Below are positions 33,590-41,979 of a stretch of DNA of 64,000 nt, piece by piece. Origin of the DNA: Olsenella_K sp036454645 (GTDB lineage: Bacteria; Actinomycetota; Coriobacteriia; Coriobacteriales; Atopobiaceae); contig JAZHSQ010000001.1 of the NCBI GenBank assembly GCA_036454645.1, positions 65,015 through 129,014 of the forward strand. The letters run 5' to 3'. Below the pieces are notes generated by a model. The model did not search any database. It was given only the letters and a program-made list of their open reading frames with translations, and was not told the origin of the DNA. Made by a program: the position numbers and the translations under genes. Within the stretch, counting starts at the first letter, position 1; each line of letters begins with the position of its first letter.

Positions 33590-34495
33590 ATGAAGGGCAT
33601 CATCCTGGCGGGGGGCAGCGGAACGCGCCTGTACCCGCTCACCACCGTGACGAGCAAGCAGCTCCTGCCCGTCTACGACAAGCCCATGGTCTACTACCCG
33701 CTCTCCACCCTCATGCTGGCGGGCATCAGGGACATCCTGATCATCTCGACCCCCGCCGACCTCCCCAACTTCGAGAGGCTCCTGGGCGACGGGTCGGACT
33801 TCGGCGTGTCGCTCTCCTATGCCGAGCAGCCCGAGCCCAACGGGCTCGCGCAGGCCTTCGTGATCGGCGCCCCCTTCGTGGCGGGCGGGCCCTGCGCGCT
33901 GGTGCTCGGCGACAACATCTTCTACGGCAACGGCCTCACGCGCCACCTGCGCCGCGCGAAGGCGAGCGCCGAGGCGGGCCGCGCGACGGTCTTCGGCTAC
34001 CGCGTGGACGACCCGGAGCGCTTCGGCGTCGTCGAGTTCGACGCGGACTACAACGCGGTCTCCATAGAGGAGAAGCCCGCGCACCCCAAGAGCAGCTACG
34101 CCGTCACGGGCCTGTACTTCTACGACGAGCGGGTGACGGAGCTCGCGGCCCGCGTGCGCCCGTCCGCGCGCGGCGAGTACGAGATCACCGACCTCAACCG
34201 CATGTACCTCGAGGACCGCTCCCTCGACGTGGTGACGCTCGGGCGCGGCTACGCGTGGCTCGACACCGGCACCATGGAGTCGCTCTTCGCGGCCTCCGAG
34301 TTCGTGCGCACGGTCGAGAAGGCCCAGGACCTGCCGGTCTCGGTGCCCGAGGAGATCGGCTACGAGAACGGCTGGATCCCGCGCGAGCGCCTCCTGGAGT
34401 GCGCGGAGCGCTACGGCAAGAGCGACTACGGCAGGCACCTGCGCATGGTCGCGGCGGGCGGCATCGTGCCGGACCGCCACTACGACGAGGCCTAG
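33590..34495 (+). CDS. rfbA: Glucose-1-phosphate thymidylyltransferase RfbA
   Basis: A 301-residue enzyme making dTDP-glucose from glucose-1-phosphate and dTTP, the first step to dTDP-L-rhamnose. MKGIILAGGSGTRLYPLTTVTSKQLLPVYDKPM is the nucleotidyltransferase signature. Further conserved blocks are LGDNIFYG, FGVVEFD and TGLYFYD, and AWLDTGTMESLFAAS near residue 225. The length is normal. GGGAGG lies before the ATG. It heads rfbA-D-B-C, where genes are separated by short GC-rich spacers instead of overlaps. Rhamnose likely feeds a cell-wall polysaccharide; the LCP ligase at 48150 could attach such polymers. Confidence 0.96.
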   Translation: MKGIILAGGSGTRLYPLTTVTSKQLLPVYDKPMVYYPLSTLMLAGIRDILIISTPADLPNFERLLGDGSDFGVSLSYAEQPEPNGLAQAFVIGAPFVAGGPCALVLGDNIFYGNGLTRHLRRAKASAEAGRATVFGYRVDDPERFGVVEFDADYNAVSIEEKPAHPKSSYAVTGLYFYDERVTELAARVRPSARGEYEITDLNRMYLEDRSLDVVTLGRGYAWLDTGTMESLFAASEFVRTVEKAQDLPVSVPEEIGYENGWIPRERLLECAERYGKSDYGRHLRMVAAGGIVPDRHYDEA

Positions 34496-34585
34496 CGCCG
34501 GCGGCGCGACGGCAGCGCTACGGCAGCACGGCGCCAGCGCGCTGCAGGCGCGACGGCAGACGCGGGGAAGGCAGGGGAGAAGGAC

Positions 34586-35491
34586 ATGCGGATTCTCATC
34601 ACCGGCGCGCGCGGCCAGCTCGCCAACGAGCTCAGGCGCGCGCTCGAGAGCGGCAGGACGGAGATGGGGGAGGTGCCCGCCGAGCTCGCGGGCGCCGAGC
34701 TCGACCTCGTCGACCTGGACGACTTCGACGTCTCCGACTGGGCGGCCACGAGCGCGTGGCTGGCGGGCCGGGCGCCCTACGACCTCTTCGTCAACTGCGC
34801 GGCCATGACCAACGTGGACGGCTGCGAGACCGACGAGGCGGCCGCCTTCCGGGCCAACGCGCTCGGCCCGCTGAACCTCGCGCGCGCGAGCCGCGAGCAG
34901 GGCGCCAAGCTCGTGCACGTCTCGACCGACTACGTCTTCCCGGGGAGCGACCCCACGCCGCGCACCGAGGATGACGTCTGTGCCCCCATCAGCGCGTACG
35001 GCAGGACCAAGCTCGCCGGCGAGGGGCTGGCCCTCGCCGGCAACCCGCGCACGATGGTGGTGCGCACGGCCTGGCTCTACGGCTACGTGGGCCGCAACTT
35101 CGTGAAGACGATGCTTCGCCTCGCGGACACGCACGACCACGTCACCGTGGTGGACGACCAGATGGGCAACCCCACGAGCGCGGCGGACGTGGCGCACGAG
35201 GTGCTGCGCATCGCAGCCACCGAGGACTTCGGCGTCTACCACTGCACCAACGAGGGCACCTGCTCCTGGGCGGACTTCGCCGAGGCCGTCATGGCCGCCT
35301 TCGGGCGCGACTGCGAGGTCCGGCGGTGCACCTCGGAGGAGTACAAGAAGATGGTCCCGGGCGCGGCCGACCGCCCGCGCTTCTCGAGCCTCGAGAACGC
35401 GCGGCTCGAGCGCGGCCTGGGCAACGAGATGCGACCCTGGCGGGAGGCCCTCGCCAGCTACGCACGCAACTACGGCGAACTCGCCGGTTAG
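34586..35491 (+). CDS. rfbD: dTDP-4-dehydrorhamnose reductase RfbD
   Basis: A 301-residue NAD(P)H-dependent reductase for the last step to dTDP-L-rhamnose. ILITGARGQLANELRRAL is the dinucleotide fold, VNCAAMTNVDGCE and VSTDYVFPG follow, and YGRTKLAGE carries the Tyr-x-x-x-Lys catalytic pair. C-terminally, PRFSSLENARLERGLG is the substrate-binding block. A GGGGAGAAGGAC stretch upstream serves as ribosome-binding site and is also an instance of the recurring GAGAAGGAC 9-mer. Rather short spacer (7 bases) to rfbB. Confidence 0.95.
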   Translation: MRILITGARGQLANELRRALESGRTEMGEVPAELAGAELDLVDLDDFDVSDWAATSAWLAGRAPYDLFVNCAAMTNVDGCETDEAAAFRANALGPLNLARASREQGAKLVHVSTDYVFPGSDPTPRTEDDVCAPISAYGRTKLAGEGLALAGNPRTMVVRTAWLYGYVGRNFVKTMLRLADTHDHVTVVDDQMGNPTSAADVAHEVLRIAATEDFGVYHCTNEGTCSWADFAEAVMAAFGRDCEVRRCTSEEYKKMVPGAADRPRFSSLENARLERGLGNEMRPWREALASYARNYGELAG

Positions 35492-35498
35492 GAGAGCA

Positions 35499-36602
35499 AT
35501 GAAGACCTACCTCGTCACCGGCGGCGCCGGGTTCATCGGGTCGAACTTCGTCCTCTACATGCTGCGCAGGCACGACGACGCGCGCATCGTGAACGTCGAC
35601 GCGCTGACGTACGCGGGCAACCTCGAGAACCTCGCGTCGGTGGAGGGCGACCCCCGCTACAGCTTCGTGCACGCCGACATCCGCTCCCGCGAGGACGTCG
35701 CGCGCGTCTTCGCGGAGTACTCGCCCGACTACGTCGTGAACTTCGCAGCGGAGAGCCACGTGGACCGCTCGATCGAGAACCCCGGCGTGTTCGCCGACAC
35801 CAACGTCATGGGCACGGTCAACATGCTCAACTGCGCCCGCGCCGCCTGGGACGACGGCGCCGGCGGCTTCGGCGACCACCGCTTCCTGCAGGTGGGCACC
35901 GACGAGGTCTACGGCTCGCTCGAGATCCCGGAGGAGCTGAACCCCGACGGCAGCCCGGCCGACCCGGCGGCGGCCGACTACTTCCGCGAGGACACGCCCC
36001 TCTCGCCCCACAGCCCCTACAGCGCGTCCAAGGCGTCGGCCGACCTCTTCGTTAAGGCCTACCACGACACCTACGGCTTCCCCGCGCTGATCACGCGCTG
36101 CTCCAACAACTACGGCCCGTACCAGTTCCCCGAGAAGCTCATCCCGCTGATGATCCACAACTGCGTCAACCACGTGGAGCTGCCCGTCTACGGCGACGGC
36201 CTCAACGTGCGCGACTGGCTCTACGTGGACGACCACTGCAAGGCGATCGACATGGTGCTCGCGGGCGGCAGGCTCGGCGAGGTCTACAACGTCGGCGGCC
36301 ACAACGAGCGCGCCAACATCTACATCGTGCGCACCATCATCTCCGAGGTCGCCAAGGCCACGGGCGACGCCGCCATCGACGAGGGGCTCATCCGCCACGT
36401 GACGGACCGCAAGGGCCACGACCGCCGTTACGGCATGGCGCCGGACAAGATCCGCGAGGAGCTGGGCTGGTACCCGGAGACGCCCTACGAGGAGGGCATC
36501 GTGAAGACGATCCGCTGGTACCTCGACCACGAGGAGTGGGTCGAGCACGTGACCAGCGGCGCGTACCAGAGCTACTACGCGCGGATGTACGAGGGCCGCT
36601 AG
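35499..36602 (+). CDS. rfbB: dTDP-glucose 4,6-dehydratase RfbB
   Basis: A 367-residue NAD-dependent short-chain dehydratase, second step of the rhamnose route. YLVTGGAGFIGSNFVLYMLRR is the NAD-binding motif, FAAESHVDRSIENPGVF is the highly conserved dehydratase block, and VGTDEVYGSL contains the catalytic Thr/Asp/Glu. YSASKASAD (Tyr and Lys), RCSNNYGPYQFPEKLIPLMI and VRDWLYVDDHC follow. Length and motifs are normal. AGGAGAG is close to the ATG. Confidence 0.97.
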   Translation: MKTYLVTGGAGFIGSNFVLYMLRRHDDARIVNVDALTYAGNLENLASVEGDPRYSFVHADIRSREDVARVFAEYSPDYVVNFAAESHVDRSIENPGVFADTNVMGTVNMLNCARAAWDDGAGGFGDHRFLQVGTDEVYGSLEIPEELNPDGSPADPAAADYFREDTPLSPHSPYSASKASADLFVKAYHDTYGFPALITRCSNNYGPYQFPEKLIPLMIHNCVNHVELPVYGDGLNVRDWLYVDDHCKAIDMVLAGGRLGEVYNVGGHNERANIYIVRTIISEVAKATGDAAIDEGLIRHVTDRKGHDRRYGMAPDKIREELGWYPETPYEEGIVKTIRWYLDHEEWVEHVTSGAYQSYYARMYEGR

Positions 36603-36684
36603 GCGCCCGCGGCGCGCGGGCGGCGGCACGTGCCGGCGGCACGGCGCCAATGCGGCAGGCAGGCGAGAGGATCTGGGGAGAGCG

Positions 36685-37269
36685 ATGGCAGAGCAGGTCA
36701 CGTCGGGCAACTTCACCTTCACGAGGACCGGAATCGACGGCGTGATCGTCGTCGACGCGAGGTCGTACGGCGACGAGCGCGGCTACTTCATGGAGACCTA
36801 CAAGCGCCCGGACTTCGTCGCGGGCGGCATCGACGTCGACTTCGTGCAGGACAACCAGTCCATGTCCACCAAGGGCGTGCTCAGGGGTCTGCACTTCCAG
36901 ATCGAGCACCCGCAGAGCAAGCTGGTGCGCGTGGTCGAGGGCAGCGTCTTCGACGTGGCCGTCGACCTGCGCCCGGGCAGCGCCACCTGGGGCAGGTGGG
37001 AGGGCTGCGTCCTCACGGCGGAGAACCGCCGCCAGCTGTTCATCCCGCGGGGCTTCGCCCACGGCTTCCTGGTCCTCTCGGACCGGGCGGTCTTCTGCTA
37101 CAAGTGCGACGACGTCTACCACCCCAACGACGAGGGCGGCATCATGTGGGACGACCCCGAGGTCGGCGTCGAGTGGCCCCCGCTCGAGGGCGACGATGCG
37201 TTCGACCCCTCCAAGCTGGTGCTCTCCGCGAAGGACAAGGTCCACCCCTCGCTCGCGAGCCTGAGGTAG
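36685..37269 (+). CDS. rfbC: dTDP-4-dehydrorhamnose 3,5-epimerase RfbC
   Basis: A 194-residue cupin-fold epimerase, third step of the rhamnose route. DERGYFMETYKRPDF, VQDNQSMSTKGVLRGLHFQ (catalytic His in LRGLHFQ) and IPRGFAHGFLVLSD are signatures, and the Tyr in FCYKCDDVYHP lies near the active site. It closes the rfbA-D-B-C cluster. A possible terminator (GCACG...CGTGC followed by six T, about 37346-37380) follows. Confidence 0.95.
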   Translation: MAEQVTSGNFTFTRTGIDGVIVVDARSYGDERGYFMETYKRPDFVAGGIDVDFVQDNQSMSTKGVLRGLHFQIEHPQSKLVRVVEGSVFDVAVDLRPGSATWGRWEGCVLTAENRRQLFIPRGFAHGFLVLSDRAVFCYKCDDVYHPNDEGGIMWDDPEVGVEWPPLEGDDAFDPSKLVLSAKDKVHPSLASLR

Positions 37270-37345
37270 CGGCGGCGCGCTGCGGCCGCGACGCGCGGGT
37301 GGCGGTGCGCTGCGGCCGCGACCCGCTGACGGCGGCGCGGCGGCG

Positions 37346-37380
37346 CACGGAGGCGGCGCAGGCGGCGACGTGCCTTTTTT
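37346..37380 (+). terminator. Probable terminator after rfbC
   Basis: GCACG and CGTGC frame a 19-base GC loop and are followed by C and six T, one of the few T-runs in the window. A second hairpin (ACCGCTCGC/GCGTGCGGT with a T-T mismatch) follows at 37382-37404, close to the -10 of the next gene. Before it, GCGCTGCGGCCGCGAC is repeated twice between 37276 and 37323. Confidence 0.55.
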
Positions 37381-37423
37381 GACCGCTCGCGCGAAGCGTG
37401 CGGTTAGGTGCCGCGGCGCGTAA

Positions 37424-37429
37424 TAGAAT
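37424..37429 (+). promoter_or_regulatory. Promoter -10 box TAGAAT before the small orphan gene
   Basis: TAGAAT within GTAATAGAATGC, about 70 bases before the start at 37498. No convincing -35. The same AATAG/TAGAAT type of box precedes glmS (43691). Confidence 0.45.
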
Positions 37430-37497
37430 GCTCATCGCTCTGGCGATTTGCGCACAAGGGCGCTGCCAGTGCGGAACCTATGCGAAGGGAGCTCGTC

Positions 37498-37788
37498 GTG
37501 CTTGTAAATGACACCGTAAATCACACGAACGTGGATACCGACAAGGAGGGCCTGATCGACTTCATCAAGAACGGTCGTCAGGTCGAGCTCCACTTCGACG
37601 ACGTGCAGTCCGACGAGGACGGCTACATGAAGTGGGACACCGAGTACTGGTCCTCCCTGGACAAGGGCAAGTTCATCCGCACCTACTCCCTGAACGACAA
37701 GCACTCCTCCGAGTTCACGCACTACAACATCTCGGACATGGAGGTCAACTTCCGCCCCGACAAGGCCGCCGAGGTCCGTCTGAGCTAG
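37498..37788 (+). CDS. Uncharacterised small protein
   Basis: A 96-residue protein of unknown function, rich in Asp, His, Tyr and Asn. It reads LVNDTVNHTNVDTDKEGLID and then DFIKNGRQVELHFDD, DGYMKWDTEYWSSLDKGKF, TYSLNDKHSSEFTHYN and VNFRPDKAAEVRL. The GTG at 37498 is preferred because AAGGGAG lies 7 bases upstream; an ATG at 37480 in frame would add six residues. There is no signal peptide or membrane segment. Codon use is typical of the genome, so it appears to be a resident gene. It stands alone between the rhamnose cluster and a strong terminator. No family recognised. Confidence 0.75.
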   Translation: MLVNDTVNHTNVDTDKEGLIDFIKNGRQVELHFDDVQSDEDGYMKWDTEYWSSLDKGKFIRTYSLNDKHSSEFTHYNISDMEVNFRPDKAAEVRLS

Positions 37789-37905
37789 CAGCTGGCCCTG
37801 CGGGCGCACCCGTCCGTACGGCCTCGCCTTTCCGGGCGCCTGCGCCTGTCCGTGCGGCCGCGCCTGTCTGGGAGACTGCGATAAACCTTCCAAATATGCT
37901 GTGAG

Positions 37906-37942
37906 CGAGGGGGAGGCGTCCGATGCGGGCGCCTCCCCCTCG
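37906..37942. terminator. Strong terminator hairpin
   Basis: Perfect 13-bp stem CGAGGGGGAGGCG (37906-37918) / CGCCTCCCCCTCG (37930-37942) with an 11-base loop. It ends the transcript of the small orphan gene. The loop begins TCCGATG, the same 7 bases as the whole loop of the hairpin at 27856. Confidence 0.7.
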
Positions 37943-37972
37943 TTCGGTCCGCGCAGCTTCTCATGGCGATGA

Positions 37973-38152
37973 GTGCAATTTCGGGACCTATGGACGGGTC
38001 GGGCGTGGGGAGGCGGCCGGCCGGGCGTGCCGGACGGCTCGGGCGCTGGGTCATCCGACGGAATCCTGGGCAAACGAGATGGCGCCCGGCGCCCGTCCGG
38101 CGGCGAGGAGCGTGGGCGCGCTCCGACCCGTCCATAACTCGGAATATTGCAC
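37973..38152. repeat. 180-bp element with 30-bp inverted terminal arms
   Basis: The arms 37973-38002 and 38123-38152 are inverted repeats with 24 of 30 matching positions, including GTGCAAT at the outer end and 14 perfect bases (TATGGACGGGTCGG) at the inner end. The inside is GC-rich without an open frame of normal codon use. Together with the terminator this fills the 526-base gap 37789-38314 before the pst genes; the rest (38153-38314) is C-rich with no recognisable feature. Confidence 0.7.
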
Positions 38153-38314
38153 GGGATGGCCCGTCGGATTGCGCAGCCGCCTTCGGGTCGCCCCACGGCA
38201 CCGCGCCCGCGGCGCATGCACCCGTCCAGGCCCGCTTGCCCCGCCGCCTAGCCGGCCCGTCCGGTGCCCGTTTGGCCCGCCGTCCTTCCGGCCCGGCCCG
38301 TCTGCCGCCGGGCC

Positions 38315-39151
38315 CTAGCGCCAGCCTGCCAGGAAGGCGCGCGTCTCGTCCATGCGGGGGTGGTCGAGCACCTGCTCGGCGGGTCCCCTCTCCACGACGC
38401 GCCCCTCGCTCATGAACGCGACCTCGTCGGCGATGCGGCGGGCCTGGCCGATGTTGTGCGTCACCACCACGATGGCGTAGCGCTCGCGCAGGCGCAGGAG
38501 GGCGCGCTCGACCGTGGCGGTGGCGTTCACGTCGAGCGCGGAGCAGGGCTCGTCGAGCAGGAGGACCTGCGGGTCCACGGCTATCGCGCGGGCGATGCAG
38601 AGCCTCTGCTGCTGCCCGCCGGAGAGCCTGAGCGCGCTCTTGCGGAGGTCCTGCGAGACCTCGTCCCACAGTCCCACCAGCTCGAGCTTCTCGCGCACGA
38701 GGTCCTCGAGCTCGCGCTTGGACGCGCCGCCGAAGTAGCGCGGCGCATAGGTGACGTTGCGCCAGATCGAGAAGGGGAAGGGGGAGGGCTCCTGGAAGAC
38801 CATCCCCACGTTCCGGCGCAGCTCCTCGGCTGGCATGCGCGCCACGTCGCGGCCCCTGAGCGTCACCTGGCCCGAGAGCCGCACGTGGGGCCCCTCGAGC
38901 ACGAGCCTGTTGACCGAGCGCAAGAGCGTCGTCTTCCCGCAGCCCGACGGGCCGATGACCGCGAGGACCCGGTGGTCGCGCACGGAGAGGCTGACGTCGT
39001 GGAGGGCCTCCACGCCGTCGTATGCGACCGTGAGGTGGGAGATGCCGACGACCTCGTCGGCCGGCCTCGCGCCTGCGACCTCGCCGCCCGGCACCTCGCC
39101 GCCCGCCGCCACGCCGTCCGCCGCGCCCTGAGTCCCTACGACCTCATCCAT
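38315..39151 (-). CDS. pstB: Phosphate import ATPase PstB
   Basis: A 278-residue ABC ATPase of the high-affinity phosphate importer. Walker A GPSGCGKTT, the Q-loop VFQEPSPFPFSIWRNVTYAPR typical of PstB, signature LSGGQQQR, Walker B VLLLDEPCSALD and THNIGQARR are all present. The first 30 residues are a Gly/Ala/Val/Glu-rich extension. ATG at 39151 is chosen because GGAG lies 9 bases upstream; an ATG 15 bases earlier is possible. The gene overlaps pstA. No phoU follows, although it often does in pst operons. Confidence 0.95.
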   Translation of the reverse strand: MDEVVGTQGAADGVAAGGEVPGGEVAGARPADEVVGISHLTVAYDGVEALHDVSLSVRDHRVLAVIGPSGCGKTTLLRSVNRLVLEGPHVRLSGQVTLRGRDVARMPAEELRRNVGMVFQEPSPFPFSIWRNVTYAPRYFGGASKRELEDLVREKLELVGLWDEVSQDLRKSALRLSGGQQQRLCIARAIAVDPQVLLLDEPCSALDVNATATVERALLRLRERYAIVVVTHNIGQARRIADEVAFMSEGRVVERGPAEQVLDHPRMDETRAFLAGWR

Positions 39152-39978
39152 CGCTTCACGCTCCATCTCGAGTAGGCGGCGACGGCCACGTTGCCGGCGA
39201 GCACGATGGCCATCATCACGAAGGCCGTCCCGTAGGCGAGGTCGAGCGACGTCGCGCCCTGGGCGACCAGCAGGTACAGGTGCAGCGGGAGCGCCATGGC
39301 CGGCTGCATGACGCTCGTGGGCACGCCGGCGTAGGCCACGGCGCCGGTGAAGATGAGCGGCGCCGTCGCTCCCATGGCGTAGCAGGCGCCGAGTGCCAGC
39401 GCGCCCCAGATCGAGCCGCGCGCGGCAGGCAGCACGATGTTGCGCACGGTGTAGAGCTTGGAGCAGCCGAGCGCGTAGGACGACTCGACCAGCGAGCGCG
39501 GCACCTCGTGGAGGCCCTTCTCCACCCGGACCTCGACGAAGGGCACGATCATGATCGCGAGCGCCACGCTCGAGGAGAGGATGCAGCGGCCCCAGGCGAG
39601 GTCGCGCACGAACAGCGAGTAGGAGAAGAGCCCGAGCACGATCGAGGGTATCCCCGACATGCACTGCACGACGCCGCGCACCAGGGCCGCCCTGCGCGGG
39701 CTGGGGCAGAGGAACTCCACGTAGACGGCCGTGGCGATGGCGGGGACGCCGCCGACGAGGCACGCCAGCAGCGTGAACCAGAGGCTGCCGACGATTGCCG
39801 GCATGATGCCGCCCTGCTCGCCCAGGACCGCCCCGGAGGGCGCCTGCGTCAGGAAGCCCCAGCTGATGACCCCCGCACCCTTGAGGAGCACGTAGCCGAA
39901 GAGGAAGAGCGGCGCCGCCACGACGAGGGCGACCGAGACCGTGGCCCACACGGCGAGCGCGCGCCCGCGCCAGCGCAT
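39136..39978 (-). CDS. pstA: Phosphate ABC transporter permease PstA
   Basis: A 280-residue permease with about six membrane segments. VISWGFLTQAPSG and GGIMPAIVGSLWFT near the N-terminus, MSGIPSIVLGLFSY, and the ATPase-contact loop SLVESSYALGCSKLYTVRNIVLPAA are PstA features. One base separates it from pstC, and its 3' end overlaps the start of pstB. It forms the channel with PstC. Confidence 0.94.
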   Translation of the reverse strand: MRWRGRALAVWATVSVALVVAAPLFLFGYVLLKGAGVISWGFLTQAPSGAVLGEQGGIMPAIVGSLWFTLLACLVGGVPAIATAVYVEFLCPSPRRAALVRGVVQCMSGIPSIVLGLFSYSLFVRDLAWGRCILSSSVALAIMIVPFVEVRVEKGLHEVPRSLVESSYALGCSKLYTVRNIVLPAARGSIWGALALGACYAMGATAPLIFTGAVAYAGVPTSVMQPAMALPLHLYLLVAQGATSLDLAYGTAFVMMAIVLAGNVAVAAYSRWSVKRWMRS

Positions 39979-39979
39979 G

Positions 39980-40918
39980 CTACTCGCCCCCCTTGAGGAG
40001 GGCGCGCCTGAGCGCCCAGACGGCGAGGTTCACGAGGGCGACGAGGACCACGAGCACCAGGCCCGCGGCGTAGAGGGCGTGGTAGTGGGTGGAGCCCACC
40101 TCGGCCGTCCCCATCTCGAGCGCGATCAGCGCGGCGATGGACTCGCCCTTGCCGAGCAGGGTGGGGAAGAGGTTGGCGTCGCCGATCACCATCATGACCG
40201 CCATGGTCTCGCCCATCGCGCGGCCGGCGGCCAGGACGAGCGCCATCAGGATCGAGCGCCAGGAGGCCGGGATGCCCACGCAGGCAAGGAAGTGCCAGCG
40301 CGAGACCCCGAGCGCGTCGGAGCTCGCGGCGAAGCGGCGGCTCTGCTCCATGAGCGACTCGGTCACCGAGGACACGAGGAAGGGCACGACCATGGTGGCG
40401 AGCACGATCGCCGCGGCCAGCACGCACGAGCCGCTGGAGACGCCGGCCCTGCGGAAGGCGGGCGTCACGACCTCGATGCCGACGAAGCCGAAGACCACGG
40501 AGGGGACGCCTGCGAGGAGGTCGACGAAGGGGAGGAGGGCCGCGCGCACGCGGCCGTCCGCGGCGGCCAGGAAGGCGGCGGCGCCGACGCCCGCGGCCGT
40601 GGCGAGGAGCAGGGCGAGCAGCGAGACCGCCAGCGTGCCCGCCACGAAGTTGGCGATGCCGAAGGAGGTGGCGCCGACGTAGTCGACGGGCATCCAGTCC
40701 CCGGAGAGGAGGAAGTCCGCGAGGCTGACCTCGTCGAAGGTCGGCAGGGCCTCGATGGAGACGAAGAGTACGACGAAGACGAGGGCGGCAAGGCAGAGGG
40801 CGGTGAGGGCCCGGACCACCGCGAGGAAGCAGGCGTTCGCCACGCTCCCGCGCGAGTGCCCGGAGCCCCACCGCCCCGTCTTAGCACGGACCCCCGTCAG
40901 CTGTTGGCGAGCTGGCAT
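39980..40918 (-). CDS. pstC: Phosphate ABC transporter permease PstC
   Basis: A 312-residue permease. An Arg-rich N-terminus (about 30 residues) precedes the first membrane segment. SGDWMPVDYVGATSFGIANFVAGTL, PFVDLLAGVPSVVFGFVG, SSDALGVSRWHFLACVGIPAS (coupling loop) and AGRAMGETMAVMMVIGD are PstC blocks. It starts 13 bases after the pstS stop. The ribosome-binding site is weak. Confidence 0.94.
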   Translation of the reverse strand: MPARQQLTGVRAKTGRWGSGHSRGSVANACFLAVVRALTALCLAALVFVVLFVSIEALPTFDEVSLADFLLSGDWMPVDYVGATSFGIANFVAGTLAVSLLALLLATAAGVGAAAFLAAADGRVRAALLPFVDLLAGVPSVVFGFVGIEVVTPAFRRAGVSSGSCVLAAAIVLATMVVPFLVSSVTESLMEQSRRFAASSDALGVSRWHFLACVGIPASWRSILMALVLAAGRAMGETMAVMMVIGDANLFPTLLGKGESIAALIALEMGTAEVGSTHYHALYAAGLVLVVLVALVNLAVWALRRALLKGGE

Positions 40919-40931
40919 GAGGGTCTCGTCC

Positions 40932-41912
40932 CTACTCTCCCGAGGGGACCTGGCCGGGCTGGAACGCGGGGATGTAGCCGTTGGCCACCACCGTGTCGTA
41001 GCCCGTCTGGGAGAAGATGTAGTCGATGAAGGCCTGCTCGGAGCTGGTGATCTCGGAGCCGGAGACGATCTGGACCGGGCGCTGCACCTTGTAGGCGCCG
41101 GAGAGGATGTTCTCCTCGGTGGCCTCCACGCCGTCGACCTTGAGGGCGGTGAGGACCTTGGAGCTGGCGTTGGCCTTGTTGTAGGCGCCGAAGCCCACGT
41201 AGCCGATGCCCCACGGGTCGTTGGCGACGTTGGTGGCGAGCTCGGTCATGGAGGAGGACTGGGTCGCGGAGTCCGCGATCTTCTCGTCGCCCATGATGGA
41301 CTTCTGGAAGACCTCGTAGGCGCCGCCGGAGAGGTCGCGGATGTAGACGTTGATCTTCTCGGCGGGCAGCGTGGGGTCGACCTGGTCCCAGGTGGTGTAC
41401 TCGCCGGAGAAGATCTTCTTGATCGTGTCGGTGTCGAGGCTGTCGGTCTTGCCGACGAGCGGGTTCTGGGCGTTGACGGAGACGGTCAGGGCGTCGCGGG
41501 CGATGACGTAGGCCTTGTAGTCAGAGCCGATCTTCTCCTTCTCGGAGTCCTTGACGTCACGGGCGACCATGCCGAAGTCGCAGGTCTTGTCCACGACGGC
41601 GCTCACGCCCACGCCGGAGCCGCCGGGCGCCACGTAGATGGAGATGTTGGTGTCGGGGAAGGAGGGGTCGACCTTGTCCCAGGTCACGTACTGGTCGGTG
41701 AAGGAGGAGGCGAGCGAGGACATGATCGGGTAGAGCGACGTCGAGCCGCAGAACATGATCTGGCTCTTGAAGTCGCCCGACGAGCCGCCCGCCTGCTGCG
41801 CCTGCTGGTCCGTGCCCGCAGTCTGCGACGCGGAGTTCCCGCACGCGGCGAGCGAGCCCGCCACGACGAGCAGCGCCATCGCGCACGCCAGGAACCTCTT
41901 CCAGAACTTCAT
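40932..41912 (-). CDS. pstS: Phosphate-binding lipoprotein PstS
   Basis: A 326-residue lipoprotein with signal peptide and lipobox LAAC (Cys24), a Gln/Ala/Ser linker, then the PstS fold. MFCGSTSLYPIMSSLASSF is the phosphate-binding N-terminal block, IYVAPGGSGVGVSAVVDKTCDFGMVARD contains the second, and SGGAYEVFQKSIMG the third. It first binds phosphate outside the cell and heads the minus-strand operon pstS-C-A-B. The start at 41912 is preferred over an upstream ATG because it gives a standard signal peptide and has GGGGGT before it. Confidence 0.96.
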   Translation of the reverse strand: MKFWKRFLACAMALLVVAGSLAACGNSASQTAGTDQQAQQAGGSSGDFKSQIMFCGSTSLYPIMSSLASSFTDQYVTWDKVDPSFPDTNISIYVAPGGSGVGVSAVVDKTCDFGMVARDVKDSEKEKIGSDYKAYVIARDALTVSVNAQNPLVGKTDSLDTDTIKKIFSGEYTTWDQVDPTLPAEKINVYIRDLSGGAYEVFQKSIMGDEKIADSATQSSSMTELATNVANDPWGIGYVGFGAYNKANASSKVLTALKVDGVEATEENILSGAYKVQRPVQIVSGSEITSSEQAFIDYIFSQTGYDTVVANGYIPAFQPGQVPSGE

Positions 41913-41979
41913 GTGTACCCCCATATCACTCGACATATAGGCGCGGCCTCTGTCCGCCGCGGCCTCGAACGTGTGTCAC

